From contig NZ_LMSM01000009.1 in assembly GCF_001428125.1 (NCBI RefSeq), forward strand, positions 166,709 through 230,708: DNA of 64,000 nt, read 5' to 3'. The DNA comes from Nocardioides sp. Soil774. GTDB taxonomy: Bacteria > Actinomycetota > Actinomycetes > Propionibacteriales > Nocardioidaceae. Of this stretch, positions 55,142 to 63,449 are shown piece by piece. The notes beneath the pieces are model-generated. The model saw only the letters and a list, made by a program, of their open reading frames with translations, made no database searches and was not told where the DNA came from. Position numbers and translations under genes: made by a program. Numbering within the stretch: position 1 is the stretch's first letter; each line of letters begins with the position of its first letter.

Positions 55142-55474
55142 ATGACCGGGGGCTCCCAGACCGCCCCGATCAAGATGCTGCACGACCGCCTGCTCGTCGA
55201 GCTCGACCAGGAGGCGGGGGAGCGCCGATCGAGCGGCGGCATCGTCATCCCGGCGACCGCCGCGATGGGCGCGCGCCGCCTGGCGTGGTCGCGGGTGATC
55301 GCGGTCGGCCCGCACGCGCGCGCCGTCGAGGTGGGCGACCGGGTGCTCTTCGACCCGGAGGACAAGGCCGAGGTCGAGGTGCAGGGCGAGGTCTACGTCG
55401 TCATGCGCGAGCGCGACGTCCACGCCGTGGCCGCCGAGCGGCTCGAGGCCGGGTCCACCGGTCTCTACCTCTGA
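55142..55474 (+). CDS. Stand-alone GroES-like (chaperonin-10) protein
   Basis: A 110-residue protein with the cpn10 fold: LHDRLLVEL at the start of the core, the mobile-loop region SSGGIVIPATA (compare GIVLP in GroES), VGDRVLFDPEDKAEVEVQGE and VMRERDVHAV. It carries extra residues at each end, and no groEL is adjacent. It is therefore not the main co-chaperonin operon but a divergent paralogue. It may modulate a chaperonin elsewhere or have gained another role. Confidence 0.85.
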   Translation: MTGGSQTAPIKMLHDRLLVELDQEAGERRSSGGIVIPATAAMGARRLAWSRVIAVGPHARAVEVGDRVLFDPEDKAEVEVQGEVYVVMRERDVHAVAAERLEAGSTGLYL

Positions 55475-55493
55475 TCCCTCCCCAGGAGCGCTG

Positions 55494-56867
55494 ATGGCCT
55501 ACCTCGTCAAGCAGGCGCACCGGGCCCCGGCGGTCGCGACCCCCGTGCCGGTGGACCCGTCGCTGCCGCGGGCGTGCGTGATCGGCGCCGGGTCGTCGGG
55601 CATCGCCGCGGCCAAGCACCTCTACCTCGCGGGCATCGGCTTCGACTGCTTCGAGAAGGGGGGCGACATCGGGGGCACCTGGGTCCTCGACAACTCCAAC
55701 GGCCAGTCGGCGTGCTACGACACGCTCGAGATCAACACCTCGTGCCCACGGATGGCCTACTCCGACTTCCCGATGCCGGCGGACTACCCGGCCTACGCGC
55801 GCCACGACCAGGTCCGCGCCTACTTCGAGGACTACGTCGACCACTTCGGCTTCCGCGACACCATCACCTTCGACACGACCGTCGAGGACGTCTCCCGCAC
55901 CGCGGACGGACGCTGGGCGGTGCGGGTCAGCGGTCCCGGCGGCACCGAGACCCGCACCTACGACGCGGTGCTGGTCGCCAACGGTCACCACTGGGACGCG
56001 CGCTGGCCGGAGCCGGCCTACCCCGGCGACTTCGACGTCGAGCAGATGCACTCCCACGACTACCGCAGCGGCGATCAGCTCGCGGGCCGCGACGTGGTGG
56101 TCGTCGGCGCCGGCAACTCCGCCATGGACATCGCCGTCGAGGCCTCCGAGCGTGCGCGCACCACGACGTGGTCGGTGCGGCGCTCGGAGTGGGTGCTGCG
56201 CAAGTGGTTCCTCGGCAAGCCGAGCGACCAGGGCCTGCTGCCGCCGGGCTGGGTGCCGTGGTGGGTCACCGCGCTGCGCCTGCGGATCGGCGCCACGACC
56301 GCGGGGAGCATGACGAAGTACGGCCTGCCCGCGCCGACCCACAAGCCCGGCCAGTCGCACCCCGTGCAGTCCGAGCGCATCCGTGAGCGGCTCGCCGCCG
56401 GCGCGATCACCGCGCGCCCGGCCATCGAGCGCCTCGACGGCGACCGGGTCGTCTTCGTCGACGGCACGAGCGCCGCGGCCGACCTGGTCATCTGGGCCAC
56501 CGGCTACCGCGTCAGCTTCCCGTTCCTCGCACCCGAGCTGGTGTCCGCGCGCGACAACGAGCTGCCGCTGTGGAAGCGCGCGGTCCACCCCGACCTGCCC
56601 GGCCTCTACTTCCTGGGCCTGCTCCAGCCAATCGGCGCCGTCATGCCGCTGGCCGAGGCGCAGGCGGCCTGGATCGCGGAGACGCTGCGCGGCGACTACG
56701 CCCCACCCAGCGCTGCCGACGTACGCCGCCAGATGGCCGAGGAGCACCGGCGTGACACCCGACAGTTCTACTCCTCACCCCGCCACACGATGGAGGTCGA
56801 CTTCGACCACTACCTGTGGGACCTCGCGCGCGAGCGCAGGAAAGGACGTGCCCGTGCTGCGTCGTAA
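55494..56867 (+). CDS. Flavin-containing monooxygenase
   Basis: A 457-residue FAD/NADPH monooxygenase of the FMO type. The FAD-binding GAGSSGIAAAKHL lies at about residue 32, the NADP-binding GAGNSAMDIAVEA at about 204, and the FMO signature (FxGxxxHxxxY variant) is seen in FDVEQMHSHDYR. IWATGYRVSFPFL is the usual C-terminal ATG motif. It oxygenates nitrogen, sulfur or carbonyl substrates; which one is unclear. ATG 55494; it overlaps the acyltransferase gene by 14 bp. Confidence 0.9.
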   Translation: MAYLVKQAHRAPAVATPVPVDPSLPRACVIGAGSSGIAAAKHLYLAGIGFDCFEKGGDIGGTWVLDNSNGQSACYDTLEINTSCPRMAYSDFPMPADYPAYARHDQVRAYFEDYVDHFGFRDTITFDTTVEDVSRTADGRWAVRVSGPGGTETRTYDAVLVANGHHWDARWPEPAYPGDFDVEQMHSHDYRSGDQLAGRDVVVVGAGNSAMDIAVEASERARTTTWSVRRSEWVLRKWFLGKPSDQGLLPPGWVPWWVTALRLRIGATTAGSMTKYGLPAPTHKPGQSHPVQSERIRERLAAGAITARPAIERLDGDRVVFVDGTSAAADLVIWATGYRVSFPFLAPELVSARDNELPLWKRAVHPDLPGLYFLGLLQPIGAVMPLAEAQAAWIAETLRGDYAPPSAADVRRQMAEEHRRDTRQFYSSPRHTMEVDFDHYLWDLARERRKGRARAAS

Positions 56868-57414
56868 GGTCGCCGGCCTCGCCCTGCGTGCCGTCCGCTG
56901 GAAGGCCGTGGGCGAGGTGCCCGAGCGCGGCGTCCTGGTCGGCGCGCCGCACACCTCCAACTGGGACTGGGTGCTCACCATGCTGCTGGCGTGGCGCTAC
57001 GGCATCACGATCCGGCTGCTGGTCAAGCAGGAGCTCTTCGTCGGCCCGCTCGGCTGGCTGCTGCGTCGCACCGGCGCGGTCGAGCTCGATCGCAAGAACC
57101 CCGCGGCGACCATCAAGCAGCTCCTCGCCGAGTCCGAGGGCGGCGACCCGTGGCTCATCGGGATCGCCGCCGAGGGCACCCGCTCGCGCGGTGAGCTCTG
57201 GAAGTCGGGCTTCTACCGCATCGCGCAGCAGACGGGCCTGCCGATCACGCTCGCCTTCCTCGACGTCCCCTCGCGCACCGTCGGTTGGGGGCCGACGTTC
57301 CACCCCACCGGCGACGTGCGCGCCGACATGGACGTGCTGCGCGAGTTCTACGCCGACAAGACCGGCTTCCACCCGGAGAACTTCACGCCGCCTCGGCTGC
57401 GCGGGGAAGGCTGA
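56854..57414 (+). CDS. PlsC-like 1-acyl-glycerol-3-phosphate acyltransferase
   Basis: A 186-residue acyltransferase with the motif PHTSNWDW (HxxxxD), an arginine-rich FVGPLGWLLRRTGAVELDR segment, and AEGTRSRGELWKSGF (EGTRS, the second motif). It transfers acyl chains in phospholipid synthesis. I chose GTG 56854 (MLRRKVAG), 7 nt from AGGAAAGGA; GTG 56848 is too close to that site. Overlaps the monooxygenase gene, so they are expressed together. Confidence 0.87.
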   Translation: MLRRKVAGLALRAVRWKAVGEVPERGVLVGAPHTSNWDWVLTMLLAWRYGITIRLLVKQELFVGPLGWLLRRTGAVELDRKNPAATIKQLLAESEGGDPWLIGIAAEGTRSRGELWKSGFYRIAQQTGLPITLAFLDVPSRTVGWGPTFHPTGDVRADMDVLREFYADKTGFHPENFTPPRLRGEG

Positions 57415-57509
57415 ACCCCGGCCGACGTCCGCTATCCGAAAGGGTGTGTCCGACTTTCGGCGCCGACCCGATGTGGCTACGTTGGAGGCTCAACCGAAGG
57501 GAGCATGAC

Positions 57510-57656
57510 ATGGCTTTGCTGCTGTGGATCCTCGCCGTCATCCTTGTGGTGTCAGGCATCGTCTCGCTGGTCCGGGGCCAGGTGTTGATGGGCATCGTCC
57601 TCATCATCGTCGGCCTCCTGGTCGGCCCGGGTGGAGTCAGCCTCTTCACGAAGTAG
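57510..57656 (+). CDS. Small hydrophobic membrane protein (48 residues)
   Basis: A 48-residue protein: two hydrophobic segments (LLLWILAVILVVSGIVSLV and VLMGIVLIIVGLLVG) joined by RGQ, ending GPGGVSLFTK. The GPGGxSxF ending is seen in other small actinobacterial hydrophobic proteins by my recollection, so it is probably a real gene. ATG 57510 has a GAAGGGAG ribosome-binding site 6 bp upstream. Function unknown; possibly stress related. Confidence 0.7.
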   Translation: MALLLWILAVILVVSGIVSLVRGQVLMGIVLIIVGLLVGPGGVSLFTK

Positions 57657-57668
57657 TCCTGCGTCACC

Positions 57669-57702
57669 ACAGGGAGCCGGTCCTTCGGGGCCGGCTTCCT
57701 GT
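57669..57702 (+). terminator. Hairpin terminator after the small membrane protein
   Basis: ACAGGGAGCCGG (57669-57680) is complementary to CCGGCTTCCTGT (57691-57702) with one G-T pair and a 10-nt loop. No T-run follows, so it is either a Rho-aided terminator or an RNA-stabilising hairpin. Confidence 0.55.
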
Positions 57703-57732
57703 GCGTCAGGCACCGACAGGGAGGATCGGGCC

Positions 57733-59151
57733 ATGCCCGCCGACACACCCGCCAGCGCCCGCTCCGAGGTCGAGGCGCTCCTGGCCCGCGCCGAGGTCGT
57801 CGAGCCACTGGTCAACGCGATCTGCACCCCTCATCCGGGAGCGCTGGAGCAGGCCGACCTGCTCGACCGTGAGGCCGCCGAGGGTCGGGTCCGCGGGCCG
57901 CTGCACGGCCGCGCCGTGCTGGTCAAGGACAACATCGACACCCATGACCTCCCCACCACCGCCGGCTCGCTCGCCCTCGCCGACGCCCCACCGCCCTCGC
58001 GCGACGCCGCGCTCGTGCAGCGCCTGCGCGACGCGGGCCTCGTCGTGCTGGGCAAGACCAACCTGTCGGAGTGGGCCAACATCCGCGACGAGTCGTCGGC
58101 CTCGGGCTGGAGCGCCCACGGCGGCCTCACCCGCAACCCCTACGCCCTCAACCGCTCCGCGGGAGGCTCCAGCTCCGGCAGCGGCGCGGCCATCGCCGCA
58201 GGCCTCGCGCCACTCGCCGTCGGCACCGAGACCGACGGCTCGATCACCTGCCCGGCCGCCTTCAACGGCTGCGTGGGCATCAAGCCCACCGTCGGCACCG
58301 TGCCCACCGACGGGGTCGTGCCGATCTCGGCGTCGCAGGACTCGCCCGGCCCGATGGCGCGCACGGTGCGCGACGCCGCCGCGCTGCTGACGGTGCTCGC
58401 GGGCGACGGCCGCGACTTCGCGTCGTACGCCGTCCCCGGCCGGCTGGCCGGCAAGCGGCTCGGCGTGCCGCGCGCGACCTACTGGGCCTACTCCACGCAC
58501 GCCGACGCCGCCGCCGAGCGGGCCGTCGCGCTGCTCGCCGCCGAGGGTGCCACCATCGTCGACGCCACCGACCTGCCTGAGCTCCCCGACCAGGTGTGGG
58601 AGGACGAGCTGCTCGTGCTGCTGGCCGAGCTCCGCTCCGGGCTCGCCGACTACCTCGCCACCCGGCCGGGGGACGTGCCGCGCACGCTCGAGGAGGTCGT
58701 GGCCTTCAACCGTGCGCACCCCGACACCGAGCTCGCCCACTTCGGGCAGTCGCTCTTCGAGAAGGCCCTCGACGGGCCCTTGGCCGGCAGCCCCGAGCAC
58801 CTCGCTGCCCGGGCTCGCGGCGTGGCTGCCACGCGTGAGGGAGGCATCGACGCGGTGCTGCGCGCCCACGACCTCGACGCCCTCGTCACGCCGTCGTACG
58901 CCCCGGCGCACCCGATCGACCTGGTCAACCCCGAGCACTTCGGCGGGTCGTGCAGCGGCCCCGCGGCCGTCGCGGGCTACCCCCTCGTCACCGTGCCGAC
59001 CGAGCTGGCGGCGGGGCTCCCGGTCGCGGTGTCGTTCTGGGGGACCGCTGGCTCGGAGGCCACGCTCGTCGAGGTGGCCGCCGGCTACGAGGCGGCGCGC
59101 GACGCGAGCACCGGCCCGCTGCCGGAGCCGACGTTCCCGACCTTCGTGTGA
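57733..59151 (+). CDS. Amidase signature family protein
   Basis: A 472-residue amidase. The Ser-cis-Ser-Lys triad is in place: Lys in VLVKDNID, the cis-Ser in GGSSSGSGAAIAAG and the nucleophile Ser in TETDGSITCPAAFNG. Members hydrolyse aliphatic or aryl amides; without gatB/gatC nearby it is not the tRNA amidotransferase subunit. ATG 57733 is preceded by GGAGGA at about 11 nt. It has no signal peptide. Confidence 0.9.
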   Translation: MPADTPASARSEVEALLARAEVVEPLVNAICTPHPGALEQADLLDREAAEGRVRGPLHGRAVLVKDNIDTHDLPTTAGSLALADAPPPSRDAALVQRLRDAGLVVLGKTNLSEWANIRDESSASGWSAHGGLTRNPYALNRSAGGSSSGSGAAIAAGLAPLAVGTETDGSITCPAAFNGCVGIKPTVGTVPTDGVVPISASQDSPGPMARTVRDAAALLTVLAGDGRDFASYAVPGRLAGKRLGVPRATYWAYSTHADAAAERAVALLAAEGATIVDATDLPELPDQVWEDELLVLLAELRSGLADYLATRPGDVPRTLEEVVAFNRAHPDTELAHFGQSLFEKALDGPLAGSPEHLAARARGVAATREGGIDAVLRAHDLDALVTPSYAPAHPIDLVNPEHFGGSCSGPAAVAGYPLVTVPTELAAGLPVAVSFWGTAGSEATLVEVAAGYEAARDASTGPLPEPTFPTFV

Positions 59152-59175
59152 CACCGGGACCGGACGGGCCGACGG

Positions 59176-60357
59176 TCAGTGCGACCAGACCCGCACCCAG
59201 TCGACCTTGGCGCGCTGGCGCATCGTGGCCGGCGTGAGCTTCTCCAGCTCGTAGTCGGACGTCAGCATCGACAGCAGCAGGTATTCAGGTGCCCGGGAGA
59301 CGACCTGGGTCTCGCGGAAGAACTCGCGGCCGTCCACCCGGAAGACGTAGGCGTCCTTCGTCCACTCCACGCTGAACACGTGGTAGGCGCTCGACCACGT
59401 CTCGGCGGCCTTCTTGAGCGTGTTGGCGTGGGGGAACAACCCGCCCAGCTTGTGGTGCTCGTTGGCGGTGTCGTACCAGTGGACGAACGAGCCGATGGTG
59501 GAGTCGCGGCTGGTGCGGCCGAAGAACTCGACCACGTCGATCTCGGTGCCCTTGGCGGGCTGTCCCGGGGTGTACCAGTCGGACGGCTGCAGCCAGAACG
59601 AGGTGTGCATGCCCTTGTCGAGGTGCATCTTGATCCGGGCGGCGGCGTAGCCGTAGGTGAAGTCGAACTTCCCACCGGTGTAGAGCTGGGTGTTCCACAT
59701 GTAGGGGTGCGAGCCCGAGTTGCCGTTGAGCTCCCACGTGCAGGGGCGGTCCGCGCGGGTGGGGTCGGGTGCGACACCGAGGTTGAGCACGCCGTCGCCG
59801 ACGGTGCGCACGCGGCGGGACAGGGTCGAGCACATCCGCATGTAGGCCGGAGCCAGCGTCGGCTGGTCCGACCACTTCGAGGTGTCGACCCTCGTGCCGG
59901 AGAACTCGTCCTTGAACAGGGTCGTGAACGCGCGTCCGCGCACCGTGTTGGTCGTCGCGCTGACCGACCCGCTGCGCGACAGCACGACCGCGCGGTAGTG
60001 GCCGGTCGTGTCGGGGAGGGTGAAGAGGGTGGACCCGCTGCGGTGCTGCCGGGCGCGGCCGACGGTCCGCCACCCCGCGCCGTCCTCGCGCTGCAGCGCG
60101 ACCGTCCGTCCGGTGCTCGTGTGGCGGAAGACGGCCAGCGCCTGCGTCCTCGACGACGAGGTGGTCGGGCGCTTGCCGGGCTGGCTGAGGGCCGGGCGCA
60201 GGCTGAGCACGCCCGTGGTCCGCGCGGCCTCCACCCGCGTCGGGAGCGCGGCCGTGTCGACGTCGGGTGTCAGCGCCCCGGCGGGAGTCTGCAGCAGGCC
60301 CGCGGTGAGCAGCGTCGCGGCGCAGGCGAGCGCAGTCGGGAGCGTCCTGAACGGCAC
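59176..60357 (-). CDS. Secreted glycoside hydrolase family 16 (beta-glucanase-like)
   Basis: A 393-residue secreted enzyme: signal peptide (residues 1 to about 28, TPAGALT), an unassigned beta region to about residue 145, then a GH16 jelly roll. The catalytic motif ExDxxE is TEIDVVEFFG with Glu272, Asp274 and Glu277. YAAARIKMHLDKGMHTSFWLQP and DWVRVW at the end fit laminarinase or licheninase-like members. The substrate is a beta-1,3 or beta-1,3-1,4 glucan by family. GTG 60357 gives a full signal peptide. Confidence 0.9.
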   Translation of the reverse strand: MPFRTLPTALACAATLLTAGLLQTPAGALTPDVDTAALPTRVEAARTTGVLSLRPALSQPGKRPTTSSSRTQALAVFRHTSTGRTVALQREDGAGWRTVGRARQHRSGSTLFTLPDTTGHYRAVVLSRSGSVSATTNTVRGRAFTTLFKDEFSGTRVDTSKWSDQPTLAPAYMRMCSTLSRRVRTVGDGVLNLGVAPDPTRADRPCTWELNGNSGSHPYMWNTQLYTGGKFDFTYGYAAARIKMHLDKGMHTSFWLQPSDWYTPGQPAKGTEIDVVEFFGRTSRDSTIGSFVHWYDTANEHHKLGGLFPHANTLKKAAETWSSAYHVFSVEWTKDAYVFRVDGREFFRETQVVSRAPEYLLLSMLTSDYELEKLTPATMRQRAKVDWVRVWSH

Positions 60358-60445
60358 GGGCGGGTCCTCTCGCCTGGGGCTCGGGGTGGCCCGTGGGTGC
60401 TGCGAGGCTAGTCGACCGGGCGGGCGCCGGGGGCAGGAACGACGA

Positions 60446-60477
60446 AGGCCCTCCTCGCATCTCTGCGTGGAGGGCCT
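60446..60477 (-). terminator. Terminator after tRNA-Lys
   Basis: AGGCCCTCC (60446-60454) pairs with GGAGGGCCT (60469-60477), and CGCA/TGCG pairs inside. On the minus strand it lies 15 nt beyond the tRNA-Lys 3' end and is followed by TCGTCGTTCC. It also separates the tRNA from the GH16 gene. Confidence 0.7.
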
Positions 60478-60492
60478 CGGTCGTGGTGCGGG

Positions 60493-60568
<76 letters not shown>

Positions 60569-60623
60569 AGGCGGTGAAGCGAGTAGAACACTACAACGTC
60601 GCGACCAGCAGGCGAAATCGAGG

Positions 60624-62183
60624 TCAGAGACCGGCCAGGACCGCCTGGGCCGCGTTGTGCCCACCCAGGCCGGAGACCGCGCCACCGCGGCGCGCACCCG
60701 ACCCGCACAGCAGCACCGAGTCGTGCTGGGTCTGCACGCCCCACTGCTGCGCAGGGGTCTCGAGCCGCGATCGGTTGGGTGCCCAGGGCCACTCGAGGTC
60801 GCCGTGGAAGATGTGGCCGCCGGGCATCGCGAGGTCCTTCTCGACGTCCTGCGGGACCTTGGCCTCGATGCACGGGTTGCCGTCGGCGTCGCGGGCCACG
60901 CAGCTCGCGATCGGCTCGTCGAGCACGGCGTCCAGGGAGGCGATCGCGCGCTGCACGGCCAGGTCACGGGCACCGTGGTCGGCGTCGAAAAGGGCGGCGG
61001 GGGTGTGCAGCCCGAAGTAGGTCAGCGTGTGCGCCGCACCGGCCTGCTCACCCAGGATCGAGGGGTCGGTGAGGCTGTGGCAGTAGACCTCGCCCGGCAT
61101 CGGGTCGGGCACCCGGCCGGCGGCGGCAGCGGCGTACGCCGTCTCGAGCTGGCTGTAGTCCTCGCCGAGGTGGAGCGTGCCGGCGAAGGCGACCTCGGGG
61201 TCGGCGCCGGAGGCCAGCCGCGGCAGGCGGTCGAGCAGGAAGTTGATCTTGAGCTGCGAGCCGGCCGGCTTGGTCGCGGGGTCCTCGCCCTCGCCGAGCA
61301 GGATGCTCAGCACCCACGGGGCGACCCCGGAGAGCACCCGGCGCCCGGTGACCGAGTGCTCGCGGGTGCCGTCGTGCCAGGTCACCTCGGCGCCGTCCGC
61401 GCCGGGCGTGATGGCACTGACGCCGGCGCCGGTGACGATCTCCGCGCCCGCCTCGACGGCCGCCCGGGCCAGGGCGTCGGTGACGGCGCCCATCCCGCCG
61501 ACCGGCACGCGCCACTCGCCGGTGCCGTTGCCGATGAGGTGGTAGAGGAAGCAGCGGTTCTGGATGAGGGAGGCGTCGTCCATCGAGGCGAAGGTGCCGA
61601 TGAGCGCGTCGGTGGCCACGACGCCGCGCACCGTGTCGTCCGCGAAGCGCGCGGTGATCGCCCGCCCGAGCGGCTCGGAGACGACCTCGTCCCAGATCCG
61701 CTCGTCGACCAGGGCGCGGACGTCGCGCTCGAGGGGGAGCGGCTGAATCAGGGTCGGGGCGACGACCTCGGCGAGCTTGCCGACCTCGGCGTAGAAGGCC
61801 TGCCACGCGGCGTACTCCTCGTCGCCGCCGGTGAGCTCGCGGAACGACGACCGCGTCGCCTCGCCCTCCGGGCGCTCGACGAGCAGCCCGCCGGAGCGCT
61901 CGCCGCGCACCCAGGGGGTGTACGACGCGGTGCTGCGCGAGGCCAGCCTCACGTCGAGGTCGAGGTCGGCCATCAGCTGCTCCGGCATCAGGCTGACCAG
62001 GTAGGAGTAGCGCGAGAGCCGCGCGGGCAGGCCCGCGAAGGGCTCCACGGAGACCGCCGCCCCGCCGGTGTGGCCGAGTCGCTCCAGCACCACGACGGAC
62101 AGTCCGGCGCGGGCGAGGTAGGCGGCGCTCACGAGGGCGTTGTGGCCGCCGCCGACCACGACGACGTCATAGCTGTGGGTCAC
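60624..62183 (-). CDS. Phytoene desaturase-like FAD oxidoreductase
   Basis: A 519-residue flavoprotein of the phytoene desaturase/CrtI-like superfamily. The FAD-binding VVVVGGGHNALVSAAYLARAG opens the protein, then LERLGHTGGAAVS. SGARRGGAVSGLGGHNAAQAV closes it. It lacks neighbouring carotenoid genes, so its substrate is unknown; such stand-alone members occur widely in actinobacteria. GTG 62183 is 6 nt after TACCTT on the minus strand (62190-62195). Confidence 0.87.
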   Translation of the reverse strand: MTHSYDVVVVGGGHNALVSAAYLARAGLSVVVLERLGHTGGAAVSVEPFAGLPARLSRYSYLVSLMPEQLMADLDLDVRLASRSTASYTPWVRGERSGGLLVERPEGEATRSSFRELTGGDEEYAAWQAFYAEVGKLAEVVAPTLIQPLPLERDVRALVDERIWDEVVSEPLGRAITARFADDTVRGVVATDALIGTFASMDDASLIQNRCFLYHLIGNGTGEWRVPVGGMGAVTDALARAAVEAGAEIVTGAGVSAITPGADGAEVTWHDGTREHSVTGRRVLSGVAPWVLSILLGEGEDPATKPAGSQLKINFLLDRLPRLASGADPEVAFAGTLHLGEDYSQLETAYAAAAAGRVPDPMPGEVYCHSLTDPSILGEQAGAAHTLTYFGLHTPAALFDADHGARDLAVQRAIASLDAVLDEPIASCVARDADGNPCIEAKVPQDVEKDLAMPGGHIFHGDLEWPWAPNRSRLETPAQQWGVQTQHDSVLLCGSGARRGGAVSGLGGHNAAQAVLAGL

Positions 62184-62234
62184 CGGGCCAAGGTAGACCC
62201 TGGGTGGGGTGCCGTCGGGTGACGGCACCGCGGC

Positions 62235-63299
62235 TCAGCCGGTGAACGTGTCGTTGGGCACGATCACGGCCCGCCCGGTCACCCGCCCGTGGGCGAGGTC
62301 GTCGTACGCCGACACGGCGTCCTCGAGCGGGTAGATCGTGGTGGCCGCGTGCAGCAGGCCGCGCGAGGCCAGGTCGAGCACCTCGACCAGCTCGCGGCGG
62401 TTGCCCCAGTAGGTCGTCTGCACGCTGGTCTCGTAGGGGAGGCCGAAGAACGACACCGGCAGGGTCCCGCCGGCGATCCCGACGATGGTGAGGTCGCCGA
62501 GCTGGCGCATGCTGGCCGCCGCAGTGGCCAGGGTCTCGTCGGAGCCGACGAAGTCGAGCACCACGTCGGCGCCGCGACCTCCCGTCGCCTCGCGGATCCG
62601 GGTCGCGGTCTCCTCGCCGGGCTCGAGCACGAGGTCGGCGCCGAGCGCGGACGCCTGCGCGCGGGCGCTCTGGCGTCCGTCGACCGCGATCACGCGGGCG
62701 GCGGTGACGGCCTTGAGCACCTGCAGGCCGAGGTGCCCCAGCCCACCGACACCGATGACCACGGCCGTGGTCCCGGGGCCGAGCTTGCCGAGCGAGCGGC
62801 GTACGGCGTGGTAGGGCGTGAGCGCCGCGTCGGTCAGGGGCGCCGCGTCGACGACCTCCAGCCCGTCGGGCAGCGGCACGAGGTGGCGCGCGGAGGGCAC
62901 GAGGAGGAAGTCGGCCATGCCGCCGTCCATGCCGAGACCGCCCCCGCCGCCCGGCACGGGCGCGAGGTCGGGTCGCTCGCAGTAGGTCTCGAGGCCGTCG
63001 ATGCAGTGCGCGCAGGTGCCGCAGCCCCAGGCGCCCACGACGGCCACCGCCTGCCCCACCTCGAGCCCGGTCACGCCCTCGCCGAGGGTGTGCACCCAGC
63101 CGGCGTTCTCGTGGCCGAGGGTGAAGGGCGGGCTCCAGGGCAGGGTGCCGGACTCGAACTCGTGCATGAGGTGCAGGTCGGAGTGGCACGCACCCGCTGC
63201 CCCCACCTGCACCAGCACCTCGCCCGGTCCCGGCTCGGGGACGGGCACGTCGGTGAGCACCGGGTCGCTCTTCCAGGACTTCAGCTGCAACGCACGCAT
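62235..63299 (-). CDS. Zinc-dependent alcohol dehydrogenase (NAD(P)-dependent)
   Basis: A 354-residue medium-chain dehydrogenase. Catalytic zinc ligands: Cys in GACHSDLH and His-Glu in LGHENAG. The structural zinc site has four cysteines (CGTCAHC and the later Cys in YCERP). The cofactor loop is VIGVGGLGHLG. It reversibly oxidises alcohols to aldehydes. ATG 63299 follows GAGGAGG. It is divergent from the universal-stress gene, a pairing seen in dormancy or hypoxia regulons. Confidence 0.92.
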   Translation of the reverse strand: MRALQLKSWKSDPVLTDVPVPEPGPGEVLVQVGAAGACHSDLHLMHEFESGTLPWSPPFTLGHENAGWVHTLGEGVTGLEVGQAVAVVGAWGCGTCAHCIDGLETYCERPDLAPVPGGGGGLGMDGGMADFLLVPSARHLVPLPDGLEVVDAAPLTDAALTPYHAVRRSLGKLGPGTTAVVIGVGGLGHLGLQVLKAVTAARVIAVDGRQSARAQASALGADLVLEPGEETATRIREATGGRGADVVLDFVGSDETLATAAASMRQLGDLTIVGIAGGTLPVSFFGLPYETSVQTTYWGNRRELVEVLDLASRGLLHAATTIYPLEDAVSAYDDLAHGRVTGRAVIVPNDTFTG

Positions 63300-63449
63300 G
63301 CGGACCTCCTCAGGTTCGCCTCCAGCCTCGCAGTGGTGGCAGCGGCGCAGCAGGGTCATTTGCCGCGACCTGTCGGGTCCAAGGGCCCTCGCAGCCGGCG
63401 CGGCGTCGGCGAAGAGTGGACCTTGCCGGACCCATCCGAGGAGGACGTC
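63300..63449. other. Divergent promoter region, ADH / universal stress protein
   Basis: This 150-bp gap serves two divergent genes with good ribosome-binding sites on each side (GAGGAGG at both). TCGGGTCCAAGGGCCCTC (63373-63390) and the GGACCTTGCCGGACCC at about 63418-63433 are related GGGTCC-containing sites and might be DevR/OsdR-type boxes. The match to the DevR consensus is weak. Confidence 0.35.
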
